Source: DASRTE01 sp035316885 | Lineage (GTDB): Bacteria > Actinomycetota > Actinomycetes > Jiangellales > Jiangellaceae | Direction of reading: 5' to 3' | NCBI GenBank assembly: GCA_035316885.1 | Contig: DATHII010000155.1 | Span: 1 to 28,442 of the forward strand | Length of the DNA stretch: 28,442 nucleotides | In this document: positions 1 to 6,061 of the stretch, in pieces | Numbering within the stretch: position 1 is the stretch's first letter | How the letters are laid out: each line of letters opens with the position of its first letter | Translations under genes and position numbers: made by a program | Notes under the pieces: model-generated | Seen by the model: only the letters and a program-made list of their open reading frames with translations | Database searches by the model: none | Told to the model about the DNA's origin: nothing

Positions 1-55
1 CAGCAGCTACGAAGTCGTCACCTCCACCGGCGAGGTCCTCGTCGTCGCCCGTTGA
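1..55 (+). CDS. C-terminal end of an unidentified protein (partial)
   Basis: The window opens inside a reading frame whose last 17 residues are SSYEVVTSTGEVLVVAR, ending in TGA at 53-55. Only the end is visible, so no family can be assigned. In Mycobacterium tuberculosis the orthologous neighbourhood (Rv0817c-Rv0814c) has an LmeA-like lipid-binding protein just before the thioredoxin-like gene; that is a guess from synteny, not something the residues show. The stop codon lies inside the palindromic repeat that starts at base 51, and the same frame stays open afterwards up to base 184, so the present C-terminus may have been set by the repeat. Confidence 0.6.
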   Translation, partial: SSYEVVTSTGEVLVVAR

Positions 56-136
56 TCACGTTCACCATGTCCGTCGACGGTTCACCAGGTTCCGGAACCT
101 GGTGAACGGTCCACCAGGGTGGTGAACGTGATCAAT
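51..136 (+). repeat. Palindromic dispersed repeat, copy A
   Basis: This imperfect palindrome of about 85 bp has outer arms GTTGATCACGTTCACCA (51-67) and its reverse complement (120-136, one G-T difference). A perfect 28-bp palindrome lies at its centre (80-107). The reverse complement of 21006-21091 matches it with about 8 mismatches in 85 bases, so the two are copies of one element in opposite orientations. Neither copy encodes a protein. It resembles REP/MITE-type elements in size and symmetry, but I do not recognise the family and see no clear target-site duplication. Confidence 0.85.
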
Positions 137-180
137 CTCAACAGGGAACAGCGGGAGCGGCGCCTGGCGTTGGGGCAGGC

Positions 181-603
181 GTGACCGGCGTACTCGTCCT
201 CCTCCTCGTCGTCTCGGTGGCGACGGCGTTCGGCCTGTGGCGCCGGCGGATGGGAGGCCGGATGATGCCTCCGCGCCGGGGAACAGGAGGCCCCAGCCTC
301 TCGCGCGACGACCTCGGTCACGACCTCGGCACCCGCGCGACCCTGGTGCAGTTCTCCACGGCCTTCTGCGCGCCGTGCCGGGCTGCGCGTCAGGTGCTCG
401 CACATGCTGCCCGGACGACCGAGGGCGTACAGCACATCGAGGTCGATGCCGAGTCGAACCTCGACCTGGTCCGGCGACTGGGGATCACCCGGACGCCGAC
501 GACGTTCGTCCTCGATCGAGTAGGCCGGGTCGTGCGCCGGTCGGCCGGCGTCCCGCGCACCGCCGAGGTACAGGCCGTTCTCCGCGAGATGGCCACGTCA
601 TGA
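181..603 (+). CDS. Membrane-anchored thioredoxin-like protein (ThiX/TlpA-like)
   Basis: The 140-residue product has an N-terminal hydrophobic segment (about residues 3-19) followed by arginines, so the thioredoxin domain probably faces outward. The redox motif is FCAPC (Cys63 and Cys66) and the cis-proline loop is TPTTF (Pro106). The family exchanges disulfides with partner proteins; the substrate is unknown. It corresponds in context to M. tuberculosis Rv0816c (ThiX), which also lies beside CysA2 and SseC. The GTG start overlaps the TGA of a short in-frame remnant ending at 184 (GTGA). No good Shine-Dalgarno sequence is visible. The neighbouring sulfurtransferase suggests a role in sulfane-sulfur or thiol handling (inference). 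Confidence 0.85.
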   Translation: MTGVLVLLLVVSVATAFGLWRRRMGGRMMPPRRGTGGPSLSRDDLGHDLGTRATLVQFSTAFCAPCRAARQVLAHAARTTEGVQHIEVDAESNLDLVRRLGITRTPTTFVLDRVGRVVRRSAGVPRTAEVQAVLREMATS

Positions 604-617
604 GACACCCTGTCTCA
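601..617. promoter_or_regulatory. Perfect 7-3-7 palindrome, candidate operator
   Basis: TGAGACACCCTGTCTCA is a perfect inverted repeat that overlaps the stop codon of the thioredoxin-like gene. It lies 217 bases before the start of the DUF4395-sulfurtransferase-SseC operon. The half-site TGTCTCA occurs again at 732-738. A possible -35 (TTGACC, 703-708) lies between the two, without a convincing -10. The stem is AT-balanced, so it does not look like a terminator. The binding protein is unknown. Otherwise the 604-834 gap shows no coding potential that I can support. Confidence 0.5.
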
Positions 618-834
618 ACATACGGGCGTCCCGTGACACGGCAAGACCCGCGCCGTACGCTCGCACCCGTGTTCCGGACGGAGCTGACCAAGCGCCGCGC
701 GATTGACCTCGTACGCGTGGCCGGCATGCTCTGTCTCATGCCCTGACGCGGAGCGTCCCCGTCACCGGCTCCTGTCGGACCGGCCCGGACCGCCCGCAGC
801 GACGATCCCCGTCCGCCCTCGTCAGGAGCATCCG

Positions 835-1260
835 ATGATCGACCCGCGTGGTCAACGCTTCGCCGCCGCCCTCACGACGGTCGTGCTCGCCCTGGTCCTG
901 CTCACCGGCAGCGGCTGGCTGCTCGCAGTCCAGGCTGGGGTATTCGCAGTGGGCGCCGTCGCCGGTGTCGCGGCCTCGCCCTACGCACGGCTCTACGCGC
1001 GGGCTGTCCGGCCACGGTTGGGGCCTCCTGCTGAGTACGAGGACGCCCGGCCGCCACGGTTCGCGCAAGGCGTCGGGCTGGTGTTCGCGGTGATCGGGCT
1101 GGCCGGACTCTTGACCGGCTGGACCGTCCTCGGGTACCTCGCGGTCGGGGCAGCGCTGGCCGCTGCCTTCCTCAACGCCGCCTTCGGCTTCTGCCTGGGC
1201 TGTGAGATCTACCTGGCATACCGCCGCACCCTTCCACGCCTAACGGAGGTCACCCGATGA
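835..1260 (+). CDS. DUF4395 family membrane protein
   Basis: The 141-residue protein has four hydrophobic stretches (about 11-31, 33-48, 80-98 and 100-120) and the family's FGFCLGCEIY motif (Cys120, Cys123) at the end of the last helix. ATG at 835 is chosen because AGGAG (824-828) lies 6 nt upstream. Frames that start earlier have no ribosome binding site and unlike composition. The gene overlaps the sulfurtransferase start by ATGA (1257-1260), so the two are translationally coupled. DUF4395 has no assigned biochemical function. The paired cysteines and the neighbours (CxxC thioredoxin-like protein, rhodanese) suggest membrane thiol or sulfane-sulfur relay, which is inference. Confidence 0.88.
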   Translation: MIDPRGQRFAAALTTVVLALVLLTGSGWLLAVQAGVFAVGAVAGVAASPYARLYARAVRPRLGPPAEYEDARPPRFAQGVGLVFAVIGLAGLLTGWTVLGYLAVGAALAAAFLNAAFGFCLGCEIYLAYRRTLPRLTEVTR

Positions 1261-2105
1261 GCCGTGAGTCCGTGCTCGTCTCAGCCGATTGGGTCGAGCA
1301 GCATTTCGACGACCCCGCCGTCGTCCTCGTCGAGGTCGACGAGGACACCGCCGCCTATGACAAGAACCACATCAGGGGCGCGGTCCGCCTGGACTGGAAG
1401 GCGGACCTGCAGGACCCGGTCCGCCGCGACTTCGTCGACCCCGGGCAGTTCGAGGCGCTGCTGTCGGCCCGCGGCATCGGCAACGACGACACCGTCGTGC
1501 TCTACGGCGGCAACAACAACTGGTTCGCCGCCTATGCGTACTGGTACTTCAAGCTGTACGGACACCGCGACGTCCGGCTGCTCGACGGCGGGCGCAAGAT
1601 CTGGGAGCTCGAGAGCCGCGAGTTGGTCACCGACGCGCCACAGCGCGCAGCGAAGCAGTACACGGCCGCCGACCCGGATCTGTCGATCCGTGCGTTCCGC
1701 GACGAGGTCGTCGCCGCCATCGGCGCGAAGAACCTCGTCGACGTGCGCTCGCCCGACGAGTTCGCCGGTCGGCTGCTGGCGCCGGCCCACCTCCCGCAGG
1801 AGCAGTCCCAGCGCGGCGGTCACATTCCGACCGCACGCAACATCCCGTGGAGCAAGGCGGCCAACGACGACGGAACCTTCCGCTCCGACGACGACCTGCG
1901 CAGCCTCTATGGCGACGCGGGCGTCGACCTGTCCACGGACACGATCGCGTACTGCCGTATCGGGGAGCGCTCGGCGCACACCTGGTTCGTCCTGCACGAA
2001 CTGTTGGGCGTACAGAACGTCAAGAACTACGACGGGTCGTGGACCGAGTACGGCTCGCTCGTCGGCGTGCCGATCGCCGTGGGCGACGAACCCGGTGTGG
2101 CATGA
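1257..2105 (+). CDS. cysA2: Thiosulfate sulfurtransferase (CysA2-type rhodanese)
   Basis: The 282-residue protein has two rhodanese domains. The N-terminal domain is the inactive-type partner and the C-terminal domain carries catalytic Cys233 in the loop CRIGERS (233-239). Stretches such as YGGNNNWFAAYAYWYFKLYG and the APAHLPQEQSQRGGHIP block closely resemble M. tuberculosis CysA2/CysA3 (Rv0815c/Rv3117). It transfers sulfur from thiosulfate or another donor to thiophilic acceptors through a cysteine persulfide, in the cytoplasm. GGAGG (1246-1250) precedes the ATG. The gene overlaps DUF4395 upstream and SseC downstream by 4 nt each, so it is the middle of a tight operon. Despite the name, cysA2 is not the sulfate ABC transporter ATPase. 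Confidence 0.95.
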   Translation: MSRESVLVSADWVEQHFDDPAVVLVEVDEDTAAYDKNHIRGAVRLDWKADLQDPVRRDFVDPGQFEALLSARGIGNDDTVVLYGGNNNWFAAYAYWYFKLYGHRDVRLLDGGRKIWELESRELVTDAPQRAAKQYTAADPDLSIRAFRDEVVAAIGAKNLVDVRSPDEFAGRLLAPAHLPQEQSQRGGHIPTARNIPWSKAANDDGTFRSDDDLRSLYGDAGVDLSTDTIAYCRIGERSAHTWFVLHELLGVQNVKNYDGSWTEYGSLVGVPIAVGDEPGVA

Positions 2106-2416
2106 CCGAGGGCTGCGCAGCACCGCCCGGTGGCGTCCCGCTCGACGGCGTCGACCTGTCCACGCAGTCGGTCATCCAGGGTGTGGTCACCCGCGGTGTC
2201 GACCGGCCGTTGGCCGGTGCCTACGTGCGCCTCCACGACGCGTCGGGGGAGTTCACCGCGGAGGTGCCGACCGACGAGGCCGGCGGGTTCCGGTTCTTCG
2301 CGGCGCCCGGGCGCTGGACCGTACGGACGCTCGCCCCCCGCGCCGAGCCCGTCGACCGAGTCGTCGTCGCCCAGCGCGGCGTCGTGGCTGAGGTCGAGGT
2401 GACCCTCCCGGCCTGA
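2102..2416 (+). CDS. sseC: SseC family protein (DUF1416)
   Basis: The 104-residue protein begins MTEGCAAPPGG and contains GAYVRLHDASGEFTAEV and FRFFAAPGRWTVR, typical of the actinobacterial SseC/DUF1416 family (M. tuberculosis Rv0814c). The fold is predicted to be a carboxypeptidase-regulatory-like beta sandwich. The family's N-terminal cysteine is retained (Cys5). The ATG overlaps the sulfurtransferase stop (ATGA, 2102-2105). Its constant pairing with CysA-type sulfurtransferases suggests that it works with that enzyme in sulfur metabolism; no activity is established. The next gene has its own promoter, so the operon probably ends here. Confidence 0.92.
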   Translation: MTEGCAAPPGGVPLDGVDLSTQSVIQGVVTRGVDRPLAGAYVRLHDASGEFTAEVPTDEAGGFRFFAAPGRWTVRTLAPRAEPVDRVVVAQRGVVAEVEVTLPA

Positions 2417-2445
2417 GCAGCTCTCCGCCCCTGGTCACGGAGTCG

Positions 2446-2451
2446 TAGGGT
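2446..2451 (+). promoter_or_regulatory. -10 element TAGGGT (leaderless-type)
   Basis: TAGGGT ends 7 nt before the GTG at 2459. This is the spacing expected for a transcript that begins at the start codon, and it decides the start of the gene. Confidence 0.6.
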
Positions 2452-2458
2452 GACCCGG

Positions 2459-3100
2459 GTGTTCGAGAGTTCCGCGGCGCCGGAGCGGCCGGCCGGTGCC
2501 GTGGTCGCGGCGGTGCTGGGCGGCTGTGCCTTCCTCGGGTTCCTCGTCGGGGCGCTGGTCGGTGCCTCCGGCGGGGATGCCGACGGTCTCGAACAGGTGC
2601 CGGTGGCTGGCGACGCCCCGTGGGACGGCGAGGTGACACCGGTGGTCGTGACCGTGGCCGAGGCGTCCTGCGAAGCTAGCGAGAGCCGAGACGCGGCGGG
2701 GCAGCCGGTAACCTACGAGCCGGCGCTCGCCGTGGACTCCGACCCGGAGACGGCCTGGCGCTGCTCCGGCGACGGCGTCGGCGAGATGCTCGTCCTCGAT
2801 CTGGGCGGCTCGGTTCGCGTCGCCGAGTTGGCGCTCGTTCCCGGCTACGCCAAGACCGACGCGGCCGATGGCACCGACCGCTACGCCGAGAACCGGCGGA
2901 TCACCGCCGTCCGGTGGCGCTTCGACGACGGCACCACCGTCGAGCAGGAGCTGGACCCGGATCCGACGCTGCGCGATCTGCAGATCGTGCGGGTGCCACC
3001 CAGGGCGACCCAGCGCATCGCGTTGGAGATCGTCAGCAGCTCCGATGGGGCACGCGACACAGTGGCCGTGAGCGACGTCCAGGTCTCCTCGCCGGCCTGA
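2459..3100 (+). CDS. Membrane-anchored discoidin/NADase-type glycan-binding-like protein
   Basis: The product is about 213 residues, with one N-terminal transmembrane helix (about residues 13-38, rich in Gly/Ala/Leu/Val), a linker, and a C-terminal beta-sandwich-like domain. The domain has YEPALAVDSDPETAWRC, LVLDLGGSVRVAELALVPGYAKTD and DRYAENRRITAVRWRFDDGT. This pattern is that of the discoidin-like 'NADase-type glycan-binding' domain found in many actinobacterial exported proteins. A conserved cysteine pair (in EASCEAS and AWRCSG) may form a disulfide. The GTG at 2459 is preferred over the GTG at 2450 because the latter sits inside the -10 hexamer. It probably acts at the cell surface by binding carbohydrate; the ligand is unknown. 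Confidence 0.75.
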   Translation: MFESSAAPERPAGAVVAAVLGGCAFLGFLVGALVGASGGDADGLEQVPVAGDAPWDGEVTPVVVTVAEASCEASESRDAAGQPVTYEPALAVDSDPETAWRCSGDGVGEMLVLDLGGSVRVAELALVPGYAKTDAADGTDRYAENRRITAVRWRFDDGTTVEQELDPDPTLRDLQIVRVPPRATQRIALEIVSSSDGARDTVAVSDVQVSSPA

Positions 3101-3137
3101 CGGCGGCAGCTTCCCCTGCGCCCGTTACGTGGCGTTC

Positions 3138-3143
3138 TACAGT
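3138..3143 (+). promoter_or_regulatory. -10 element TACAGT (leaderless-type)
   Basis: TACAGT ends 6 nt before the ATG at 3150 and no Shine-Dalgarno sequence is present. This supports ATG 3150 over the GTG at 3129. Confidence 0.55.
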
Positions 3144-3149
3144 GCGGTC

Positions 3150-4490
3150 ATGCGGGTGCTGCGGGTCCACCACGGTGGCCGCGACCCGTCGCAGCGTTCG
3201 CGCGCGCGTGCGCTTGCCGCCGCCGGGGCCGAGGTGGTCCTGGTCGTGCCGTCGTCCTGGCCCGAGCCGGGTGCGGACAGCGACGCGGTCGTCGAGGACT
3301 TCACCGTCGTCGCGCTGCCCGTCGAGCGGTCCGGAGACGCCGAGCGCCATCGGTACGCCGTGACACCGGCGGAGCTCGAGTCTTTGCTCGAGCGGCAACG
3401 GCCCGACCTGGTCGACCTCGACGAGGAGCCGTACTCCGTGGTGACCCGCCAGTGGCTCGCTGCCCTACCCGACGGGATGCCCGTCGTCGGCGGTACGGCG
3501 CAGAACCTCGCCCGTCGGCACGCGCCTCCACTGGGGGCGTACGAACGGTCGGCATTCCGCCGGCTCGGCGGCATCTATGCGGCCACCCGTCAGGCGGCAT
3601 CCGTCGCCTGGGGGAAGGGGTTCCGGGGCGCACTCGACGTGCTCCCGGCCGGGCACGATCGCGCTATCCACCAGCCGGGTCATCAGTTCCCGAGCTCGCC
3701 TTCGGTACTGCTGCTGGCCGGTCGCATGGTCCCGGAGAAGGGTCCGCAGGACGCCGTTCGTACCCTCGCCGCGATCGGCGCGGGCCACTCGGCGGGGGAG
3801 TCGGTAGCTGCCGACCGGCCGGTCCGGCTGGTCCTGGTCGGCGAGGGCCCGCATGCGACCGTTGCGCTACGGCTGGCCGACCGGTTGGGCGTCGCAAAGC
3901 TGGTCCAGCACCACCGCTGGCTGCCCCAGGCAGCTCTTGCGGCCGAACTGCGGCGCGCCCACATCGTGCTGGCGCCGAGCCGGGCCACCACGGCCTGGGC
4001 CGAACAGCGCGGACGGGTGGTGGCCCAGGCGCAGGCAGCCGGTGCCGTCGTGGTCGGTTACGCATCCGGGGCACTACCTGAGGTCGTCGGCGACGCCGCC
4101 GTGCTCGTGTCCGAGGGCGACGTCGAGGCGCTGGCCCGCGAGGTGTCGGACCTGCTCGACGACCCGTCCCGGTGGCTGACCCTTCGCACGGCGGGAATCG
4201 CACAGGCGGCCGGACGCAGCTGGGAGCGAGTCGGCAAGGCACAGGTGGAGTTCTACGAACGGGTGCTCACCGGGCCGGTGGCGATCCCTCCCGCGGACCC
4301 GGACGAGCGGTCCTGGGCCGACGCCGCACGTCGGTTCGGCCCCCCCGCACGAGCCGCCGGCGGCGTCGAGCGTCCGTTCACTGATCCGCTGTTGCGCCGT
4401 GCCGGAGCAGCGCAGGCTCCGGTGGGCAGGGCGATGGACATGGTGGCGGGCCTCGGCCGGAAGCTGCGCCGGGCCGCACGCGGCGGCTGA
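3150..4490 (+). CDS. Glycosyltransferase family 4 (GT-B)
   Basis: The product is about 446 residues. The N-terminal Rossmann half begins MRVLRVHHGGRDPSQRSRARAL. The C-terminal half contains VLLLAGRMVPEKGPQDAVRTL, LVLVGEGPH and the donor-site segment EQRGRVVAQAQAAGAVVVG, followed by GALPEVVGDAAVLV. In GT4 enzymes the donor motif is usually E-x7-E; here the second Glu is Gln. The family transfers a sugar from a nucleotide donor to a glycan, lipid or small molecule at the cytoplasmic side; the substrates cannot be read from the sequence. A 75-residue C-terminal extension (PPADPDERSWADAAR onward) ends in a basic tail (KLRRAARGG). It is not the MshA of mycothiol synthesis as far as I can tell. Confidence 0.85.
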   Translation: MRVLRVHHGGRDPSQRSRARALAAAGAEVVLVVPSSWPEPGADSDAVVEDFTVVALPVERSGDAERHRYAVTPAELESLLERQRPDLVDLDEEPYSVVTRQWLAALPDGMPVVGGTAQNLARRHAPPLGAYERSAFRRLGGIYAATRQAASVAWGKGFRGALDVLPAGHDRAIHQPGHQFPSSPSVLLLAGRMVPEKGPQDAVRTLAAIGAGHSAGESVAADRPVRLVLVGEGPHATVALRLADRLGVAKLVQHHRWLPQAALAAELRRAHIVLAPSRATTAWAEQRGRVVAQAQAAGAVVVGYASGALPEVVGDAAVLVSEGDVEALAREVSDLLDDPSRWLTLRTAGIAQAAGRSWERVGKAQVEFYERVLTGPVAIPPADPDERSWADAARRFGPPARAAGGVERPFTDPLLRRAGAAQAPVGRAMDMVAGLGRKLRRAARGG

Positions 4491-4498
4491 CTGCGCGC

Positions 4499-4861
4499 TC
4501 AGTAGACCAGCGCCTGGGTGCCGTCGGCGAGGGCCTCCTCGACGAACGTGGCAGCGCCGGCGATCCGGACCCCGGTGAGCACGTCGTCGGGGCCGATGTC
4601 CCGGCGGGCCGCGCATTGCGTGCACAGCGTCACACGGCCGCCGGCCAGCAGCGCGTTCAGCAGGTCGGGCAGCGCGGCGGCGTGCGGCAACTCGAACTCG
4701 GCGGCCCGGCCGGGCAACGAGAACCAGGCGGACTCGCCGGTGAGCCACAGCGACACGTCGGCACCGGAGGCGAGGGCGGTGGCCGCCACCGTGAACGCCT
4801 GCGAGCAGCGCTCGGGCGCGTCGAGCCCTGCGGTCACCTTGACGAGCAGCGAGCCGGCCAT
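4499..4861 (-). CDS. DsrE family protein
   Basis: The 120-residue protein is a small alpha/beta DsrE-like domain. It begins MAGSLLVKVTAGLDAPERCSQAF, continues with ALASGADVSLWLTGESAW, and carries two cysteines in LCTQCAARRDI. DsrE-like proteins often move or bind sulfane sulfur, and the CTQC cysteines fit that, but this is family inference. It is convergent with the glycosyltransferase gene (8 nt between stops) and divergent from the small membrane peptide at 4915. A TAGGAT hexamer ends 6 nt before its ATG, so it is probably a leaderless gene. Several thiol-active proteins lie nearby, which may point to a shared sulfur theme. Confidence 0.82.
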   Translation of the reverse strand: MAGSLLVKVTAGLDAPERCSQAFTVAATALASGADVSLWLTGESAWFSLPGRAAEFELPHAAALPDLLNALLAGGRVTLCTQCAARRDIGPDDVLTGVRIAGAATFVEEALADGTQALVY

Positions 4862-4867
4862 GTGGCG

Positions 4868-4873
4868 ATCCTA
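4868..4873 (-). promoter_or_regulatory. -10 element TAGGAT (leaderless-type, minus strand)
   Basis: On the minus strand TAGGAT ends 6 nt before the ATG of the DsrE-like gene. It forms a compact divergent promoter pair with TAGACT at 4903-4908. Confidence 0.6.
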
Positions 4874-4902
4874 CGATCGACGGCGAGCGACGGGTCGCGC
4901 AC

Positions 4903-4908
4903 TAGACT
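4903..4908 (+). promoter_or_regulatory. -10 element TAGACT (leaderless-type)
   Basis: TAGACT ends 6 nt before the GTG at 4915, and this promoter can serve the small peptide gene and the nitrobindin-like gene 6 nt after it. Confidence 0.6.
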
Positions 4909-4914
4909 CGGCGC

Positions 4915-5016
4915 GTGCTGGAGCTGCTGTTCACCGGTGTGCTCATCGCCACCGCACTGGCCGCTGGGTGGTTCGCGGTGCGCCTGGTATACGCGCTGGT
5001 CAAGGGCCGGGTCTGA
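4915..5016 (+). CDS. Small single-pass membrane peptide (33 aa)
   Basis: GTG at 4915 opens a 33-residue frame, MLELLFTGVLIATALAAGWF followed by AVRLVYALVKGRV, ending with TGA at 5014-5016. It is one hydrophobic helix (about residues 3-29) with a basic C-terminus (KGR), so the N-out/C-in topology is likely. Evidence that it is real: a TAGACT hexamer 6 nt before the GTG, no other gene in the 161-base gap, and a stop only 6 nt before the nitrobindin-like start, whose own Shine-Dalgarno sequence is absent. Translation of the two may be coupled. No function is known. Confidence 0.65.
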   Translation: MLELLFTGVLIATALAAGWFAVRLVYALVKGRV

Positions 5017-5022
5017 CTCCCA

Positions 5023-5541
5023 GTGATCGAGATCCCCGACGACCTCCATCCCGACTGCGTGCCGGTCGCGTGGTTGCTCGGCCGTTGGGAGGGGGCGGGG
5101 GTCGGCGACTACCCGACCGTCGAGGCGTTCCGGTTCGGTCAGGAGATCGCGTTCAGTTACACGCCCGGCAAGGCATTCCTCACGTACACGAGCCGCAGCT
5201 GGATCCTCGACGACGAGGGCAACCTGGTGCGGCCGGCTGCGGGTGAGGCCGGGTACTGGCGGCCCCAAGCCGACGGCGAGGTCGAGGTGCTCCTGGCGCA
5301 CCCCACCGGGTTCGTCGAGATCTACCTCGGCCGGGTCGAGCCGGCGAAGATCGAGCTCGCGACGCGCGGTGTGTTGAAGACCGAGACCGCCAAGGACTAC
5401 CGCACCGGCCACCGCCTCTACGGGCTGGTCAACGGTCGGCTGATGTACGTGTACGAGATGGCGGCGATGGGCCACGAGCTCCAGCCCCACCTGTCCGCGG
5501 AGCTGAAGCGGGTCGCCGGAGCCGCCGAGGCCCGCTCCTAG
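5023..5541 (+). CDS. Nitrobindin-like heme-binding beta-barrel protein (FABP-like)
   Basis: The 172-residue protein has the GxWxGxG signature of the family (LGRWEGAGVGDYP, about residues 19-31) and a ten-stranded-barrel pattern with GKAFLTYTSRSWILDDEGN, EVEVLLAHPTGFVEIYLG and MYVYEMAAMGHELQPHLSAEL. The conserved histidine in the last segment is a candidate heme ligand, as in nitrobindins; M. tuberculosis Rv0813c is a relative. Family members bind ferric heme and isomerise peroxynitrite. The GTG at 5023 follows the small peptide's stop by 6 nt. Its TAG stop codon (5539-5541) is also the first half of the -10 hexamer of the fur-family gene. Confidence 0.88.
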   Translation: MIEIPDDLHPDCVPVAWLLGRWEGAGVGDYPTVEAFRFGQEIAFSYTPGKAFLTYTSRSWILDDEGNLVRPAAGEAGYWRPQADGEVEVLLAHPTGFVEIYLGRVEPAKIELATRGVLKTETAKDYRTGHRLYGLVNGRLMYVYEMAAMGHELQPHLSAELKRVAGAAEARS

Positions 5542-5544
5542 ACT
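5539..5544 (+). promoter_or_regulatory. -10 element TAGACT of the fur-family gene
   Basis: TAGACT ends 7 nt before the GTG at 5552. Its first three bases are the stop codon of the preceding gene. Confidence 0.6.
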
Positions 5545-5551
5545 GGGCTCC

Positions 5552-5959
5552 GTGGACGACTGGCGTGCCGACCTGAGGGCCCGGGGTTACCGGCTCACCC
5601 CTCAGCGCGAGCTGGTGCTCAAGGCCGTCCAGGATCTCGACCACGCCTCTCCCGACGAGATCCTCAACCAGGTTCGCCGGACCGCCGAAGGCGTCAACGT
5701 CTCCACCGTCTACCGCACTCTCGAACTCCTCGAGAAGCTCGGCCTGGTCAGCCACACCCACCTCGGGCACGGCGCGCCCGCCTACCACGCGACCACCGAA
5801 CCCGACCACGTCCACCTCGTCTGCCGGCACTGCCAACGTGTGACGGAGGTCGAGCCCGACGTGGCGACCGACCTGGTCGACAAGGTCGCCGCGAACCACG
5901 GGTTCCACACCGACGTCCGTCACCTGACGCTGTTCGGCACCTGCCGGGACTGCTCGTGA
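5552..5959 (+). CDS. Fur family metal-responsive repressor
   Basis: The 135-residue protein has a winged-helix DNA-binding half (GYRLTPQRELVLKAV through VNVSTVYRTLELLEKLGLV) and a dimerisation half with the metal segment PDHVHLVCRHC. The structural zinc cysteines are present as two pairs, Cys91/Cys94 and Cys131/Cys134. His86 and His88 lie in the regulatory metal-binding region. Whether it senses iron, zinc or peroxide cannot be decided from these residues. The neighbouring nitrobindin-like heme protein and the YgfZ gene (iron-sulfur cluster maintenance) would fit iron. No Fur-box-like palindrome is obvious at its own promoter. Confidence 0.9.
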   Translation: MDDWRADLRARGYRLTPQRELVLKAVQDLDHASPDEILNQVRRTAEGVNVSTVYRTLELLEKLGLVSHTHLGHGAPAYHATTEPDHVHLVCRHCQRVTEVEPDVATDLVDKVAANHGFHTDVRHLTLFGTCRDCS

Positions 5960-5966
5960 GATCCCT

Positions 5967-6023
5967 CTTGTGGCGGGTTGGACACCTAAACCCGGCCGTG
6001 AGGCGTTGCAAACCCGCCACAAG
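5967..6023. repeat. Inverted repeat between fur-family gene and ygfZ
   Basis: The arms CTTGTGGCGGGTT (5967-5979) and its exact reverse complement (6011-6023) are separated by 31 nt. The left arm begins 7 nt after the fur-family stop. The loop is long and there is no T-run, so it is a poor intrinsic terminator. It may be another short palindromic element or a protein-binding site. I found no second copy in the window. The sequence differs from the 51-136 repeat. Confidence 0.6.
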
Positions 6024-6061
6024 ATGGGAGTTGTGGGGGACCGTCCGGTGTTGAGGCTCCT

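Noticed and set aside
55..135. GTTCACC heptamers in repeat copy A (and B) as PHO boxes
   Set aside because: The same-strand heptamers are 20 nt apart, not 11 or 22, and are explained by the palindrome itself.
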